Assembly (NCBI RefSeq): GCF_905171765.1
Contig: NC_053390.1
Location: 209,131,359-209,195,358, forward strand
From: Bufo bufo
Lineage: Eukaryota > Chordata > Amphibia > Anura > Bufonidae
Direction of reading: 5' to 3'
DNA: 64,000 nt
The translations under genes and the position numbers were made by a program. The notes under the pieces are model-generated. The model had not been told where the DNA came from and did not search any database. It saw nothing but the letters and a program-made list of their open reading frames with translations. This document shows, in pieces, positions 1 to 11,373 of the stretch; the stretch's first letter is position 1; every line of letters starts with the position of its first letter.

Positions 1-1012
1 TGCCTGAATATGTGCTGTGGTGCCTCTCTCCTCTTCCTGGGTGCGGGGGTCAAAGTAACTCAATGGTGGCTTCTCCTGTGGTGGCTGATATGATGCCAGA
101 ATATGTGCTGTGGTGCCTCTCTCCTCTTCCTGGGTGCGGGGGTCAAAGTAACTCAATGGTGGCTTCTCCTGTGGTGGCTGATATGATGCCAGAATATGTG
201 CTGTGGTGCCTCTCTCCTCTTCCTGGGTGCAGGGGTCAAAGTAACTAAATGGTGGCTTCTCCTGTGGTGGTTGATATGATGCCTGATTCTCTGCTGTGAA
301 ACCTCTCTCCCCCATCTGGGTGTAGGGGTCAAAGTCTTTCAAAGTCGCCTTCTCCTGTGCTGATTGATATAAAGCTGATGGTTGTGCCATCTGACATGGT
401 TGCCAGGGTCTGATTCAATGGGGGCCTACTCCTGTGGTGGGTGATCTAAATGCCTGATTCTCTGCTGTGAAACCTCTCTCCTCCGTCTGGGTGTAGGGGT
501 CAAAGTCTTTCAAAGTCGCCTTCTCCTGTGCTGATTGATATGAAGCTGATGGTTGTGCCATCTGACATGGTTGCCGGGGTCCCATTAAATTGGGGCCTAC
601 TCCTGTGGTGGGTGATCTAAATGCCTGATTCTCTGCTTTGAAACCTCTCTTCTCCGTCCGGGTGTAGGGGTCAAAGTCTGTCAAAGTCGCCTTCTCCTGT
701 GCTGATTGATATAAAGCTTATGCTTGTGCCATCTGACATGGTTGCCGGGGTCTGATTCAATGGTGGCCTACTCCTGTGGTGGGTGATCTAAATGCCTGAT
801 TCTCTGCTGTGTAACCTCTCTCCTCCGTCTGGGTGTAGGGGTCAAAGTAACTAAATGGTGGCCTACTCCTGTGGTGGGTGATATGATGCCTGGTTCTCTG
901 CTGTGGGACCTCTCTCCTTTGTCTGGGTGCTGTGGTCAAAATAATAGTAAGTGACCTTCTCCATTGGTGGGTGACTTGAAGCCTGATTCTGTGCTATGGG
1001 ACCTCACTCCAA
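1..1012. repeat. Minisatellite with 93-bp and composite 171-bp units
   Basis: Copies of one unit start at about 1, 94, 187, 280, 451, 622, 793, 887 and 980, so the spacing is 93, 93, 93, 171, 171, 171, 94 and 93 bp. The 171-bp form is the 93-bp unit with a 78-bp insertion. Both lengths are multiples of three. On the minus strand the three leftmost copies stay open as a 31-residue repeat rich in Pro, Gln and Glu, containing SYQPPQEKPPLSYFDP, and this frame runs off the window edge. Older copies to the right carry stop codons and a one-base insertion. Plus-strand reading frames here are also repeats and are probably not genes. Confidence 0.9.
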
Positions 1013-1298
1013 TTAATATTGTTTAATTTTTATTTATTTTATGTTAACTCATCATTTCCCTATCTACATTTGTTTGCAGGGGATTTAACTACATTTTGCT
1101 GCCTTTTGCAGCCCTCTAGCCCTTTCCGGGTGTGTTTTACAGCCTTTTTAGTGCCCAAAAGTTCGGGTCCCCATTGACTTCTATGGGGTTCGGGTTCGGG
1201 ATGAAGTTCGGGTCGAGTTCGGATCCCGAACCCGAACATTTTTCGAAAGTTCGGCCGAACTCGTCGAACCCGAACATCCAGGTGTTCGCTCAACTCTA
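1013..1298. repeat. Terminal fragment of a hAT-type interspersed repeat
   Basis: After an AT-rich spacer, 1140-1298 is made of iterated GTTCGGGT-type words in both orientations and ends in GTTCGCTCAACTCTA. Endings of the form GTTCGCTCATCTCTA recur in this window near 42640 and 55015 and look like the terminal inverted repeat of a hAT family. No coding sequence is visible. Confidence 0.5.
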
Positions 1299-2105
1299 AA
1301 TATGACGAATATATTCGTTATATTCCACAAAACGAAGATAATGAAGTATTCTGCATCTTCGTTTTAGCTACCTGTTCGTCATCTTCGCTAATTCTAGCAA
1401 TCATATAGGAAAGTTTACTATAGAGACAGCTAAGTTTAATTCGCTATGCGATTATATGACTGCTTTTAAAAAAAAAAAAAAATAGAATAATTATAATACC
1501 TGATAATTATTATAATTATTCTATTTATACAAAAAAAATAAAAAATAATATAATCGCATAGCGAATTAAATTTAGCTGTCTCTATAGTAAACTTTCCTAT
1601 ATGATTGCTAGAATTAGCGAAGTTGATGAATAGGTAGCTAAAACGAAGATGCAGAATACTTCGTTATCTTCGTTTTGTGGAATATGACGAATACATTCGT
1701 TATATTAGTTTTGTGGAATATGACGAATACATTCGTCATATTCGCTAATTCTACCAAGCCAACCATAGTAAACCAGGTCCAAGTTGAAATCGCAATTCGA
1801 TTAATTCAAGTTATAATAATCGAATTTCGATTTTAACTTAGCACTGCTATATTCCATATTAGGCTAGAATTAACGAATATGGAATATAGCAGTGCTAAGT
1901 TAAAATCGAAATTCGATTATTATAACTTGAATTAATCGCATTGTTATTTCAATAGGAGAGTAGCCTTTTAAAGTTAAAATCGCATATCAATCGCGATAAC
2001 AAGAATAATGACGAATATTCGATTTCGACGAATATAAAACGAATATTCTATCGAAAATTCGCGAATTTCGTCGAAATCGAATATGGCACCTGCCGCTCAT
2101 CACTA
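1299..2105. repeat. AT-rich element with two large inverted repeats
   Basis: Two palindromes dominate. Arms at about 1310-1470 and 1540-1695 pair around an AT loop, and arms at about 1795-1855 and 1870-1935 pair around a short centre. The right end reads GCTCATCACTA at 2095-2105, the complement of a TAGTGATGAGC-type hAT terminus. It abuts the gypsy fragment directly, which suggests insertion or recombination within the retroelement. Non-coding. Confidence 0.55.
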
Positions 2106-2108
2106 CGC

Positions 2109-4463
2109 AGCAATGCCCCGGCTGTGTTCCAAAATTTCATGAATGATATTCTTAGGGAGTTCTTGGGAAAATTTGTCATTGTATATCTCAACGACATTTT
2201 TATATTTTCCCCTGATTTTAAGAGTCATGTGTTTCATGTTAGACAGGTGTTGGAGGTGTTGAGAGAGAACCAATTATCTGCTAAACAGGAAAAATGTGTT
2301 TTTGGGGTCCAGGAGATTATATTTCTCGGACATGTTCTGACTCCCCATGCCATAAAGATGGATCCTAGCAAGGTTTTAGCGATTAAGGGATGGGTAAGAC
2401 CATCATCCTTAAAGGCCTTACAACGTTTCCTTGGATTCGCTAACTACTACCGTAAGTTCATAAAGAATTTCTCGGTAATCACTAGACCACTGACCGACCT
2501 CACTAAAAAAGGGGCGGATCTGGAAAATTGGTCTACTGAGGCCTTAGATTCATTTGAAACCCTAAAGGAGGCTTTCAGTAGCGCTCCCGTTCTAACCCAG
2601 CCAAATCAGGAAAAACCTTTTATCGTGGAGGTGGATGCTTCTGAGGACGAGGCAGGAGCAGTCCTCTCGCAAGGTCCTGCTACCCTCACTAACCTGAGAC
2701 CATGTGCTTTTTTTTCCAGAAAGTTTTCCCCCTCTGAGAGAAATTATGACATAGGAAATCGGGAGTTACTGGCCATTAAGTGGGCATTTGAAGAATGGAG
2801 ACATTTTCTTGAGGGGGCAAAACATTGTGTTACTGTTGTTACAGATCATAAGAACCTAATGTTTCTCGAGTCGGCTAAAAGGTTAAATCCCAGTCAGGCT
2901 AGATGGGCATTGTTTTTTACTCGCTTTAATTTTTCCATAACTTTCAGACCTGGAAGTAGAAACGTGAAGGCCGACGCACTCTCTCAGAGTTTCTGTGCGT
3001 ACCAGCCTACAGAGACTCCACCTGAAACCATTTTACCAGCTAAGGTCTTCGTAGCAGCCTTGTCTCAGGACATCACGACTCTCATCAAGGCTGAACAACA
3101 CCTAGCTCCACCATCCACTCCTACAGATAAGTTGTTTGTTCCCATACAGTTTTGTCTCCAACTGCTGGGTGAGCGTCATGACTCAGTTTTTTGTGGACAT
3201 CCGGGCATTGAGGGCACTAAAGAGCCGGTTTCCAGATCATTCTGGTGGCCTACCTTAACTAGAGACGTCAAGTGTTATGTGTTGGCCTGCAAGGTTTTTG
3301 CGAGGTCTAAGACCCCTAGGACTCGCCCGGCTCGGGACCTACGACCCTTACCCATTCCCAGTAGACCCTGGTCTCATATCTCGATGGATTTTATCACTGA
3401 TCTGCCACCTGCAGAGGGTAAGACTGTAGTTTGGGTAGTGGTCGATAGATTCAGCAAGATGGCTCACTTTATTCCCCAGCCTAAACTCCCGAGTGCGAAG
3501 ACCCTAGCATCTTTGTTTGTGGAACAAATTGTACATTTACATGGCATTCCAGAAAATATTGTATCTGACAGGGGTGTGCAGTTTATGTTCAAGTTTTGGA
3601 GGGCCTTCTGTCTGAGATGCCGGATTTCTCTGTCCTTCTCATCTGCTTATCACCCTGAAAGTAATGGACAGACTGAGCGCCTCAATCAGTCGGTGGAACA
3701 ATTTCTCAGGGCATATGTTGCACATGATCAACAGTTGTGGGTGAAATACCTTCAGTTAGCCGAGTTTGCTCTGAATAACCGTGTTAATTCCTCTGCTGGG
3801 GTCTCTCCTTTTTTTTGTAACTATGGCTTTCATCCTCATTTTCTTTCTGGGACATCCGTCTCCTCGTGTAATCCCGAGGCGGATGATATCTCCTAAAAAC
3901 TGTGCACAGTATGGGCTCAGGTTCAATCGAACCTGGAAAAGTCTCAAGATACATAAAGAGTCAAGGCCAATAGGAGACGTTCCACAGGGGGTGAACTTTC
4001 AGGTGGGTGATAAGGTGTGGTTGTCCTCTAAAAATCTTTCACTCAAAGTTGCTTCAAGAAAGTTTGCTCCTCGCTTTATAGGGCCGTACAAAATCACAGA
4101 GGTGATTGATCCTGTATCATTTAGGTTAGAATTGCCCGACTCGTTCCACATTCACGATGTATTTCACAAGTCCCTACTAAAAAAATACATCGAACCTGTT
4201 GTACCGTCACAAGCCGCGCCTCTGCCTGTAATGGTTAAGGATTCTGTGGAGTATGTGGTATCTAAAATTGTGGATGTCAGGAGAGTGCGCAATTCCTTGC
4301 AGTATCTGGTGCACTGGAAGGGCTATGGACCTGAGGAGAGGTCTTGTTTACCAGTTAGGGAGGTTCATGCCCCTAGACTGGTTAAGAAATTTCATGAGGA
4401 TCATCCCGAGAAGCCGTCACCTGAGTCCTTGGGTCCAGTGGCTCCGCGTAAAAGGGGGGGTAC
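2109..4463 (+). pseudogene. Gypsy pol remnant (RT-RNase H-integrase-chromodomain)
   Basis: The reading frame 2109-3896 contains the second part of reverse transcriptase, RNase H and integrase; a frameshift near 3790-3890 moves the rest (GPYKI-type C-terminal module and chromodomain with LVHWKGYG) to the frame ending at 4662. The catalytic YxDD box is YLND, with the first aspartate replaced by asparagine. The integrase zinc finger keeps both histidines but its CxxC has lost the second cysteine (ACKVFA). The integrase catalytic residues D, D and E are still present in SMDFITDL, VSDRGVQF and QTERLNQ. With a truncated start, an altered active site and a frameshift, this copy cannot make a working enzyme. 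Confidence 0.88.
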
Positions 4464-5140
4464 TGTCACGGCGCCGTCTAGGAGGCGGGCATGTCCGGAG
4501 TGCGCGCGCATCATCAGTGCGTCCAGCGTCACCCGTGCTAATACTATGTGTGCATCTATCTGCATTCATGCTAATGGTTTTAGGACTGAGCACCAAGCTG
4601 ATCACTCGGTGCTCGGCTGTGTAGTCTGTGTGGAGTCATGTGATGCTGGCCACGTCACATGACCCCTCTAGCTCCCTATTTAAACAGGCAATCTGCTGGC
4701 CACAGATTGCCTGTTATTTAGGTTCCACTTGTGATTTTGTCTTTCCTGGCGTACTTACCTCCTGCTGAATTCCTGACGATCCTCTGCCTGCTCCTTGTGT
4801 ACTTTGCTGCTCTCCTGGTATTCTGACCCCAGCCTCCTCCTGACGATCCTCTGCTGACTCCTTTGGTACTTCACGACTCTCCTGGTATTTATGACCCTGG
4901 CTTCTCCTGACAATTCTCTGCTTGCTCCATTTGTACTTTGTAGCTTTCCTGGTATTGACTCGGTCCGTTCACGTTCTGTTTGTCTGTCTGTCATCCCTGC
5001 ACTTATTCCAAGCTAGGGATTGCCGTCCAGTTGTCCCCTGTCATTAGGACTCGCGAGGCAAGTAGGCAGGGCCAGGGGTAAGGGTGGAGCGTAGTGGTCA
5101 CTTCCCTCCCCCCTGTATGTGTGTGTACGCAACCGTTACA
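4464..5140 (+). repeat. 3' LTR of the truncated gypsy element
   Basis: The LTR starts TGTCACGG just after the purine tract and ends CCGTTACA, so its ends are short inverted repeats. It is about 677 bp. It contains a TATA-like TATTTAAA at 4677-4684 and about three copies of a roughly 68-bp tandem unit at 4745-4960 built around CTCCTGACGATCCTCTG. The pol frame reads about 200 bp into it. Confidence 0.75.
4677..4684 (+). promoter_or_regulatory. Putative LTR TATA box
   Basis: TATTTAAA lies in the 3' LTR of the truncated gypsy element, about 210 bp from its start, where a retrotransposon promoter is expected. Sequence match only. Confidence 0.35.
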
Positions 5141-5239
5141 CCGGAGCCTCTTGATAACTCCGGCAGATCCACTGCACGGTATAGGGGTTATTAAGACCGT
5201 CATCTAAAACGCCAGTCTTAATAAATGTGCCCTGGAGTG

Positions 5240-5682
5240 CCTAGAAAAGCTCTTCTAGAAAATATGTCCTTACTCGAAGCAGCTTCTGAATTCCTCTGTG
5301 ATGCCCCTTTAGACTTTTAGACTATGCAAAATTCTCTTCCAAGTCTATGGCCCTGCCCAACGCAGCCAGACATTCTCTATGGATCAAACAGTGGCCTGGG
5401 GACATTTTATCAAGAAAACATTTTTGTGACCTGCCTTTTCAACCGGGAAACATGTTTGGCCCACAGCTGGACAACCTAATGGAAGCCCTGAATGAAGGAA
5501 AAGGAGTGAAGTTTCCAAAATCCAGAAGAATTCCACTTTTTAGATCCCTTCGGAACCAAAGGAAAAGGTCCCTCAAATATAAGAGGAATTTCAGATTTTC
5601 CGACAGACAAAGAAAATTTAGACCTAGAAGAGAAGGCTCACCATTCAAGAAAAGGGGCAATAATCAAAAATCAAGGAGATAG
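5240..5682 (+). pseudogene. DIRS-like retrotransposon gag fragment
   Basis: From 5347 an open frame reads MALPNAARHSLWIKQWPGDI, then LPFQPGNMFGPQLDNLMEAL and a long basic tail rich in Arg and Lys. The preceding bases give LDYAKFSSKS in another frame after a TAG-containing shift, which restores the usual order of the DIRS-1 ORF1 (gag-like) C-terminus seen in frogs. DIRS elements are tyrosine-recombinase retrotransposons; no recombinase or RT portion is present here. Identification is by remembered family pattern, so moderately confident. Confidence 0.5.
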
Positions 5683-5839
5683 CAGCCTGGTGGCTCCCAT
5701 GCAGGGAAGTTGAGATCCCTGTATAGGAGTTAAAGGGTGAATACCAGAGGATTGCAAGGATAATGGCCTTAGGTTTAGCACAAAGCCAAATCTGTTGGTT
5801 GACATAGTGATTCCACACCCACTGCCGTAACACTGAGCG

Positions 5840-6295
5840 TGATTCTGGTGCTGTATTTATGAAATTAGCTTGGTTCTGGTGCTATATTAATTATATAAAC
5901 TTGGTTCTGGTGCCATATTAATAATATGATCTTATTTTGGTGCTGTATTTATGTTATCAGCATGGTTCTGGTGCTGTATGTAATATAAATATTTGGTTCT
6001 GGTGCTGTTAAACATGTCATCAGCTTGGTTTTGTGTTTATTTTAATATGAGCTTGGATCTGAGTCTGTATTTATGTACAGAGCTTTGTTTTAAGTCTCTA
6101 TTGATGTACTGAGCTTGGTTCTGTATTTATGACATGAGCTTGGTTCTGGTGTTGTAATTATGTTATGAACTTGGTTCTGAGTGCATTTGTATTAGGAGCT
6201 TGGTTTCAGTGTTTTGTTTACATTATGAGCTTGGTCCTGGGATTATATTTATGTTATAAGCTTGATTCTGGTTCTGTATTTATGTTATGACTGTG
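5840..6295. repeat. Minisatellite, unit about 30-45 bp
   Basis: Irregular tandem copies of a unit containing GCTTGGTTCTGGTGCTGTAT, separated by TTATG-type spacers. At least ten copies are recognisable. The stretch 5690-5839 before it shows nothing identifiable. Confidence 0.75.
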
Positions 6296-6426
6296 GCAGA
6301 GAACAACAATTTAAGGTCCCTTTACAGGGGCTGATTATTGGAAATAAACATTTGTATGAACATGTACAGATGTCACCAATCAACTGATTAACAAGCAACT
6401 GCTCGTTGATGCAGTGTACAAACTAA

Positions 6427-6596
6427 GGGGAAGATTTATCAAACTGGTCTAAAGTAGAACTGGCTTAGTTGCCCATAGCAACCAATCAGATTCCACCTTT
6501 CATTACTCTCAGCTCATTTGAAAAGGTGGAATCTGATTGGTTGCTATGGACATCTAAGCCAGTTCTACTGTAGACCAGTTTGATAAATCCCCCCCT
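6427..6596. mobile_element. Palindromic MITE, copy 1
   Basis: A near-perfect hairpin: arms containing GATTTATCAAACTGGTC and CATAGCAACCAATCAGATT pair around a short centre near 6510. A second copy of the same family lies at 56057-56228. Non-coding, non-autonomous DNA element; superfamily not determined. Confidence 0.75.
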
Positions 6597-6944
6597 AATT
6601 GTTTCTGAGCAGCAGATTGTCCTCTGCCCATCTAATTGTCTATTACAGTGATGCCCAACCTACGGCCCATGGGCCACATCCGGCCCGCAAAGATGTGTCA
6701 TGCGGCCCATGCAGTGACTGAAGGCGGCATGACACTGGGGCAGTACTATTATTAGTTTTGCGAGTCTTAAGACCCCATCTCCCCACACCAGCCCGTACAG
6801 ACCCCCTCTGGACTCTCAGCCAGGCATCAGAGCACGTAGAAGGAGAAGGTGAGGACGAGTCAGATGGGAGCAGGAGGTCTATCGAGGATGTGACTGGCGA
6901 GGTGTGGTAGTGGTGGAAGTGATTAGACCTGAGCCTATTTCTTA

Positions 6945-7376
6945 GGCCTCTTTCAAACAACCGTTTTTTTTTTTACCGTTTACAGGCCTTTTTTTGCGTT
7001 CCGTATATGGTCCGTATACGGAACCATTCAATTCAATGGTTCTGCAAAAAAAAAAACTGAATGCACTCTGTATGCATTCCGTTTTCGTATTTCCGTTCCG
7101 TTGAAACATAGAACATGTCCTATTATTGCCCACAAATCCCATTCCGTGGCTCCATTCAAGTCAATGGATCCGCAAAAAAAATGGAACACATACGGAAATG
7201 CATCCGTATGTCTTCCGTATCCGTTCCGTTTTTGCGGAAATCTATTGAAAATTTTATGTCCAGCCCAATTTTTTCTATGTAATTACTGTATACTGTATAT
7301 GCCATACAGAAAAACGGAACAGAAACACAACGGAAACAAAATATGGAACAACGGATCTGTGAAAAACGGAGAGGCC
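6945..7376. mobile_element. Harbinger-type MITE
   Basis: Ends are GGCCTCTTTCAAACAACCG on the left and the matching AACGGAGAGGCC on the right, flanked by TTA and TAA. The interior has the alternating CCGTTTT and AACGG words and the TCAATGGATCCGCA-type core common in frog MITEs. Non-coding. Confidence 0.65.
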
Positions 7377-7562
7377 TAACTATGTGATTACTATGTCTGG
7401 TGCCCGTGTCGGCCGTCTGGGTTGCTCCTCAGGACACGCTTAGCAATATTAATGAGGGAGAGAGGACTCATAATATTGCACCACAAGGCATTTCTAGAGA
7501 GAGTTTCCTGCATTCCACTCCTTAGTCTTGCTATGTCCAGAGATGTGTCACCTTCACAGTAA

Positions 7563-8027
7563 GGCCCCTTTCACATGAACGATCCGGATTAGGTCCAGAT
7601 ACGTTCAGGAAAACTCGCACCATTTCGCAAGCAATTGCAGTCAGTTTTGTCTGCGATTGCGTTCAGTGGTTCCGTTTTATTTTGCGTGGGTGAAATGCGC
7701 ATTGATGTGTTTTTCACGAGTGTGATAAAAAACGGAAGGTTTACAAACAACATCTCTTAGCAGCCATCCGTGAAAATCGAATCCGCACTTGCTTGCGGAC
7801 GCGATGCGTTTCTCAAGATGCCCCATTCATTTCTATGGGGTTAGCGTTGCGTGAAAAACGCAGAATATAGAACGTGCTGCGATTTTCACGCAACGCTCAA
7901 GTGATGCGTGTAAAACAACGCTCATGTACACCGACCCATTGAAATGAATGGGTCCGGTAGTGCTGGCACAATACGTTCGTGTCACGCATTGCACCCACGC
8001 GGAAATCACGCTTGTGTGAAAGGGGCC
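7563..8027. mobile_element. Harbinger-type MITE with TAA target duplication
   Basis: The terminal inverted repeats GGCCCCTTTCACA and TGTGAAAGGGGCC are perfect and flanked on both sides by TAA (7560-7562 and 8028-8030), the 3-bp duplication expected of PIF/Harbinger elements. No coding capacity. Confidence 0.8.
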
Positions 8028-8032
8028 TAATG

Positions 8033-8455
8033 CTCACATGCTCCCTTCACAGTGGTAATGCCCAGATGTGCCCCATTCACAGTGGTAATGCCCAGATGTG
8101 CCCCATTCACAGTGGTAATGCCCAGATGTGCCCCATTCACAGTGGTAATGCCCAGATGTGCCCCATTCACAGTGGTAATGCTCACATGCCCCCTTCACAG
8201 TGATAATGCCCAGATGTGCCCCCTGCACAGGGGTAATGCCCAGATGTGCCCCCTGCACAGGGGTAATGCCCAGATGTGCCCCCTTCACAGGGGTAATACC
8301 CAGATGTGCCCCTTTCACAGTAGTAATGCTCACATGTGCCCCCTTCACGGTAAAAATGCCCAGATGTGCCCCCTTTACAGTAAAAATGCCCAAATGTGCC
8401 TCCTCACAGAAAAAAATGCCCAGATATTTACCCCTTCACACGTAGTAATGCTCAC
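8033..8455. repeat. 30-bp minisatellite
   Basis: About 14 copies of a 30-bp unit containing GTAATGCCCAGATGTGCCCC; the first five are almost identical and the later ones diverge. Because 30 is divisible by three, all frames show 10-residue repeats; these are not considered genes. Confidence 0.92.
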
Positions 8456-8659
8456 ACGGCACAGTGTTTGCATTACTTTCTGGCAAAGCTAGCTGGTTCT
8501 GGCCCGTGAAATTTATACCTTGTCTAGTGTGGCCCTCAGATGAAAAATGGTTGGACAGTGGCGTCGCTACAGGGGGGCAAGGGGGGGGGGGGGGGCAATT
8601 GCCCCCCCCCCCCAGGTCATTCCTTGCCCCCCCGGGTGCCCACCCCGCTGATTCACTAA

Positions 8660-9100
8660 TCGCTGCTGCCTGCACCCGGCCGGCCGCCCGCACTACTAAC
8701 TCAGTGATTCAAGTTAAAGTACAGACACACTACAGAACACAGATACATACACTGTCTCGACATGAGTCACATGACAGATGGGGGTGGAGGCGGCGTTTGG
8801 ACCCAGCGGACTGCGGAGGCAGAGCGTGCAGGGCGGGCGCAAGCTGGGAGTGTGGCAGCCGCAGAAACGAGTTGACGTCACGGTCGTCACCACGTAAAGC
8901 CGCGTGCCTGCCCGCCCACGCGAACGTTTGCTGCCTAACCTGCCTTCATCTTCTGCTCCTGCGTCACTCTGCTGCTAGTCTAGTGAGCCTACTCTGTCTG
9001 TGCCTAGGCCTCAGCTTCGGACTGTAGCCTGTTGGACAGGAGAGGAGGACTACTGGGTGCTGTGGCAACTTCCCAACTCTGACTGGCCCTGTCCCTAGAG
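8660..9100. other. CpG-rich segment inside the foldback element
   Basis: This part is much richer in CpG and GC than its surroundings and contains a TGACGTCA cyclic-AMP-response-type word at about 8873-8880. It may be the promoter region of a parental autonomous transposon or captured host sequence. The open frames on both strands lack recognisable domains. Confidence 0.35.
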
Positions 9101-9199
9101 AAAAGAAAACAAAGTAAGAATAAAAAGTTTTAAAAAAAAAAGTGTGTACCCCTACCCCCACTACCTCGCCTCATGCCTGCTTGCGCCCAGCCCCTCCTC

Positions 9200-10175
9200 A
9201 ACCCTGATACCCCTTAGGGGTATCAGGTTACATTATACAGGGGTAATATAACTAAGGACCCCTGTATAATGTCCCCTGATAGCACTGAGTCCTCCTCAGT
9301 TATATTACCCTTGTATAATGTACCCTGATACCCCTTGGTTATATTACCCTCTGTATAATGTACCCTGATTACCCTCAGTTATATAACTGAGGGGTATCAG
9401 TCAGGGGACATTATGGGTAATATTATAACTAAGGGGTATCAGGGTACATTATACAAGGGTAATATACCTGAGGACTCAGTGCTATCAGGGGACATTATAC
9501 AGGGGTTCTTAGTTATATTACCCCTGTATAATGTACCCTGAGACCCCTTAGTTATAATATTACCCATAATGTCCCCTGACTGATACCCCTCAGTTATATA
9601 ACTGAGGGTAATCAGGGTACATTATACAGGGGGTAATATAACCAAGGGGTATCAGGGTACATTATACAGGGGGTAATATAACTTATATTACCACAGTATA
9701 ATGCCTAATAGGCCTCCTGAGTTATATTACCCTTGTATAATTATGTACCCGGATACCCCTTAGTTATATGATCCCGGCAGGATCATATAACTAAGGGGTA
9801 TCAGGGTACATTATTATACAGGAGTAATATAACTCAGGAGGCCTATCAGGCATTATATGGTGGTAATATAGCTTACATTACCCCTGTATAATGTCCCATG
9901 ATAGTGCTCCTCAATTATATTACCCTTGTATAATGTACCCTGATACCCCTCAGTTATATTACTCCTGTGTCATGTACCCTGATATCTCTTAGTTATATTA
10001 TATAACTAAGGGGTATCAGGGTGCATTATACAGGGGTAACATAACTGAGGAGTGCTATCCTATCAGGGACGTAATACAGGGGTAATGTAAGCTATATTAC
10101 CCCTTTATAATGTCTGATAGCCCTCAATTATATTACACCCAATGTACCCTGATACCCCTTAATTATATTACCCCG
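9200..10175. repeat. Nested inverted-repeat block
   Basis: A unit of about 55-70 bp built from GGGGTATCAGGGTACATTAT and ACAGGGGTAATATAACT occurs about 16 times in alternating orientation. Perfect centres such as CAGTTATATAACTG occur near 9383 and 9597, and longer arms (for example 9250-9350 against 9425-9510) pair around them. It reads as repeated foldback duplication, not as a simple tandem array. Confidence 0.85.
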
Positions 10176-10313
10176 GGGCCAGGGGCGTAGCTGCAGGGGA
10201 AGCGGCTGCTTTAGTATTTTTCATTAGTATGATTAGCTGGTGAAAATTATTAGTGACTGTGTATCTTCTGTGCCCCCCCCCCCCCCTATATATTGATCCT
10301 AGAGTCGCCACTG

Positions 10314-11368
10314 TATTAGGATGAGCGACCACAGTAGCGATAGTTGCAATTACATGCAGCAATTACCTCAAATGTATGGGGAAAGTGAGTACTACTGCAG
10401 TCCCCATACAGATTGATTGTTTTTGGGCAGCAAATCACTGTTTACACAGAGCAATCTACTGTCCAGAATTTATGATATTTGGGTGCTGCATCAGCAATGC
10501 TTTCACTAAATGAATTGGCATTTTCTCATGCATTTGGTGATTGGCAGCACTTTTACACAAGCCAACTATTGGGAATGATAATAAGAATATTTCGGGTACT
10601 TTCCGATAGTTGGACTGTGTAAAGGGGCCTGAAATGCAGCTCTCATCTCTTACGTTCAGCAGGGAATTATCAGGGACAATTGCCTGCTTAAGTTGGACCA
10701 TGTAAAGAGGCCTTTAAAGGGTCTGTACTACCGCACTTCCTATACTAATTGTAAGCATGGGACAAAAAGGTTGGGACCTTAGGATATAAAAGGGTGGGGT
10801 TAAAAAGAGCCCACATAGACCTAGAATATGTCCTGAGTTTAACCTCTTCACTGCCACTGATGTAATAGTACATAAGTGGGGCACAATGGGCATATTGAGC
10901 GGTTTGCTCGATTCCCCTCCATACAGTGGGCAGATGCTGGCTGTGTAATACAGCTCACACACTTTGGAGATAACTCAGTTCTTAGTCATTTAACCCCTCA
11001 GATGTCACAGTCAATAGCGACCATAGCATATGGGTGGTTAAACAGATGAGGGGAACATCCCATTCTCTGATGCGGCAAAATCTTAAGGTAATGATCGATT
11101 GCTATGGCAGCCTAGTGTCTTGCTTTTAGACCTGCCATAGCAAACTGCCTGTTTATGGAATAAATTAAAAAAATTCAAATCACACCCCTTTCCCAGTTTT
11201 ACATATAAAAATAAACAATAAAAAATAAACATAATTTCACACAAGCGTATTCAGTACATGAAATACGCTCTGTGTGACAGCAGCTGTTCCTGCCCAATTG
11301 AAGCTGCACTAGTTTATACTCCCATAATGCTGTCAGTACAGTTCAGTACAACTCAGTTCAGTCAGGAA
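10314..11368. other. Intergenic/intronic DNA with diffuse repeat fragments
   Basis: I see no gene here. GTGTAAAGGGGCCT and CATGTAAAGAGGCCTTTA at 10615-10715 look like MITE termini, and 10840-11330 resembles diffuse frog interspersed repeats. Short frames have no domain content. Confidence 0.4.
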
Positions 11369-11373
11369 AAAAC

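Larger units (their letters stand above)
2106..5140 (+). mobile_element. Ty3/gypsy chromovirus, 5'-truncated, with 3' LTR
   Basis: The element begins abruptly inside the reverse transcriptase and runs through RNase H, integrase and chromodomain to a polypurine tract (4452-4460) and a 3' LTR at 4464-5140. The upstream half (5' LTR, gag, protease, RT palm start) is missing from the window. It is related to, but clearly older than, the chromovirus at 32639-37744. Confidence 0.9.
6646..8555. mobile_element. Possible hAT element interrupted by MITEs and a minisatellite
   Basis: The left end CAGTGATGCCCAACC and the right-hand piece ending AAAAATGGTTGGA resemble the two ends of one hAT family (terminal CAGTGRTGNCCAA type). 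Between them sit two Harbinger-type MITEs and a 30-bp minisatellite. The right terminus is cut by the element starting at 8556, so a target duplication cannot be tested. No transposase remains. Confidence 0.4.
8556..10313. mobile_element. Non-autonomous DNA element with CAGTGGCG termini and foldback interior
   Basis: It begins CAGTGGCGTCGCTAC and ends GAGTCGCCACTG, giving short inverted termini. Flanking octamers TGGTTGGA and TATTAGGA agree at five of eight positions, too few to prove a target duplication. Inside are a G/C palindrome at 8580-8612, a CpG-rich segment at 8660-9100 and a 1-kb block of nested inverted repeats. There is no transposase. Confidence 0.5.

Noticed and set aside
12..248. 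Plus-strand repeat protein in the left minisatellite
   Set aside because: It is limited to three copies and closes quickly; the minus strand gives the more continuous and more protein-like frame.
866..992. Last coding exon of P2RX7 formed by the right end of the minisatellite
   Set aside because: CATAGCACAG could act as an acceptor and the phase fits, but the frame stops after about 40 codons and shows no ballast-domain features; coincidence is more likely.
8034..8492. CRISPR-like array or repeat protein at the 30-bp tandem repeat
   Set aside because: Units are contiguous without unique spacers and the genome is a vertebrate; frames exist only because 30 is divisible by three.
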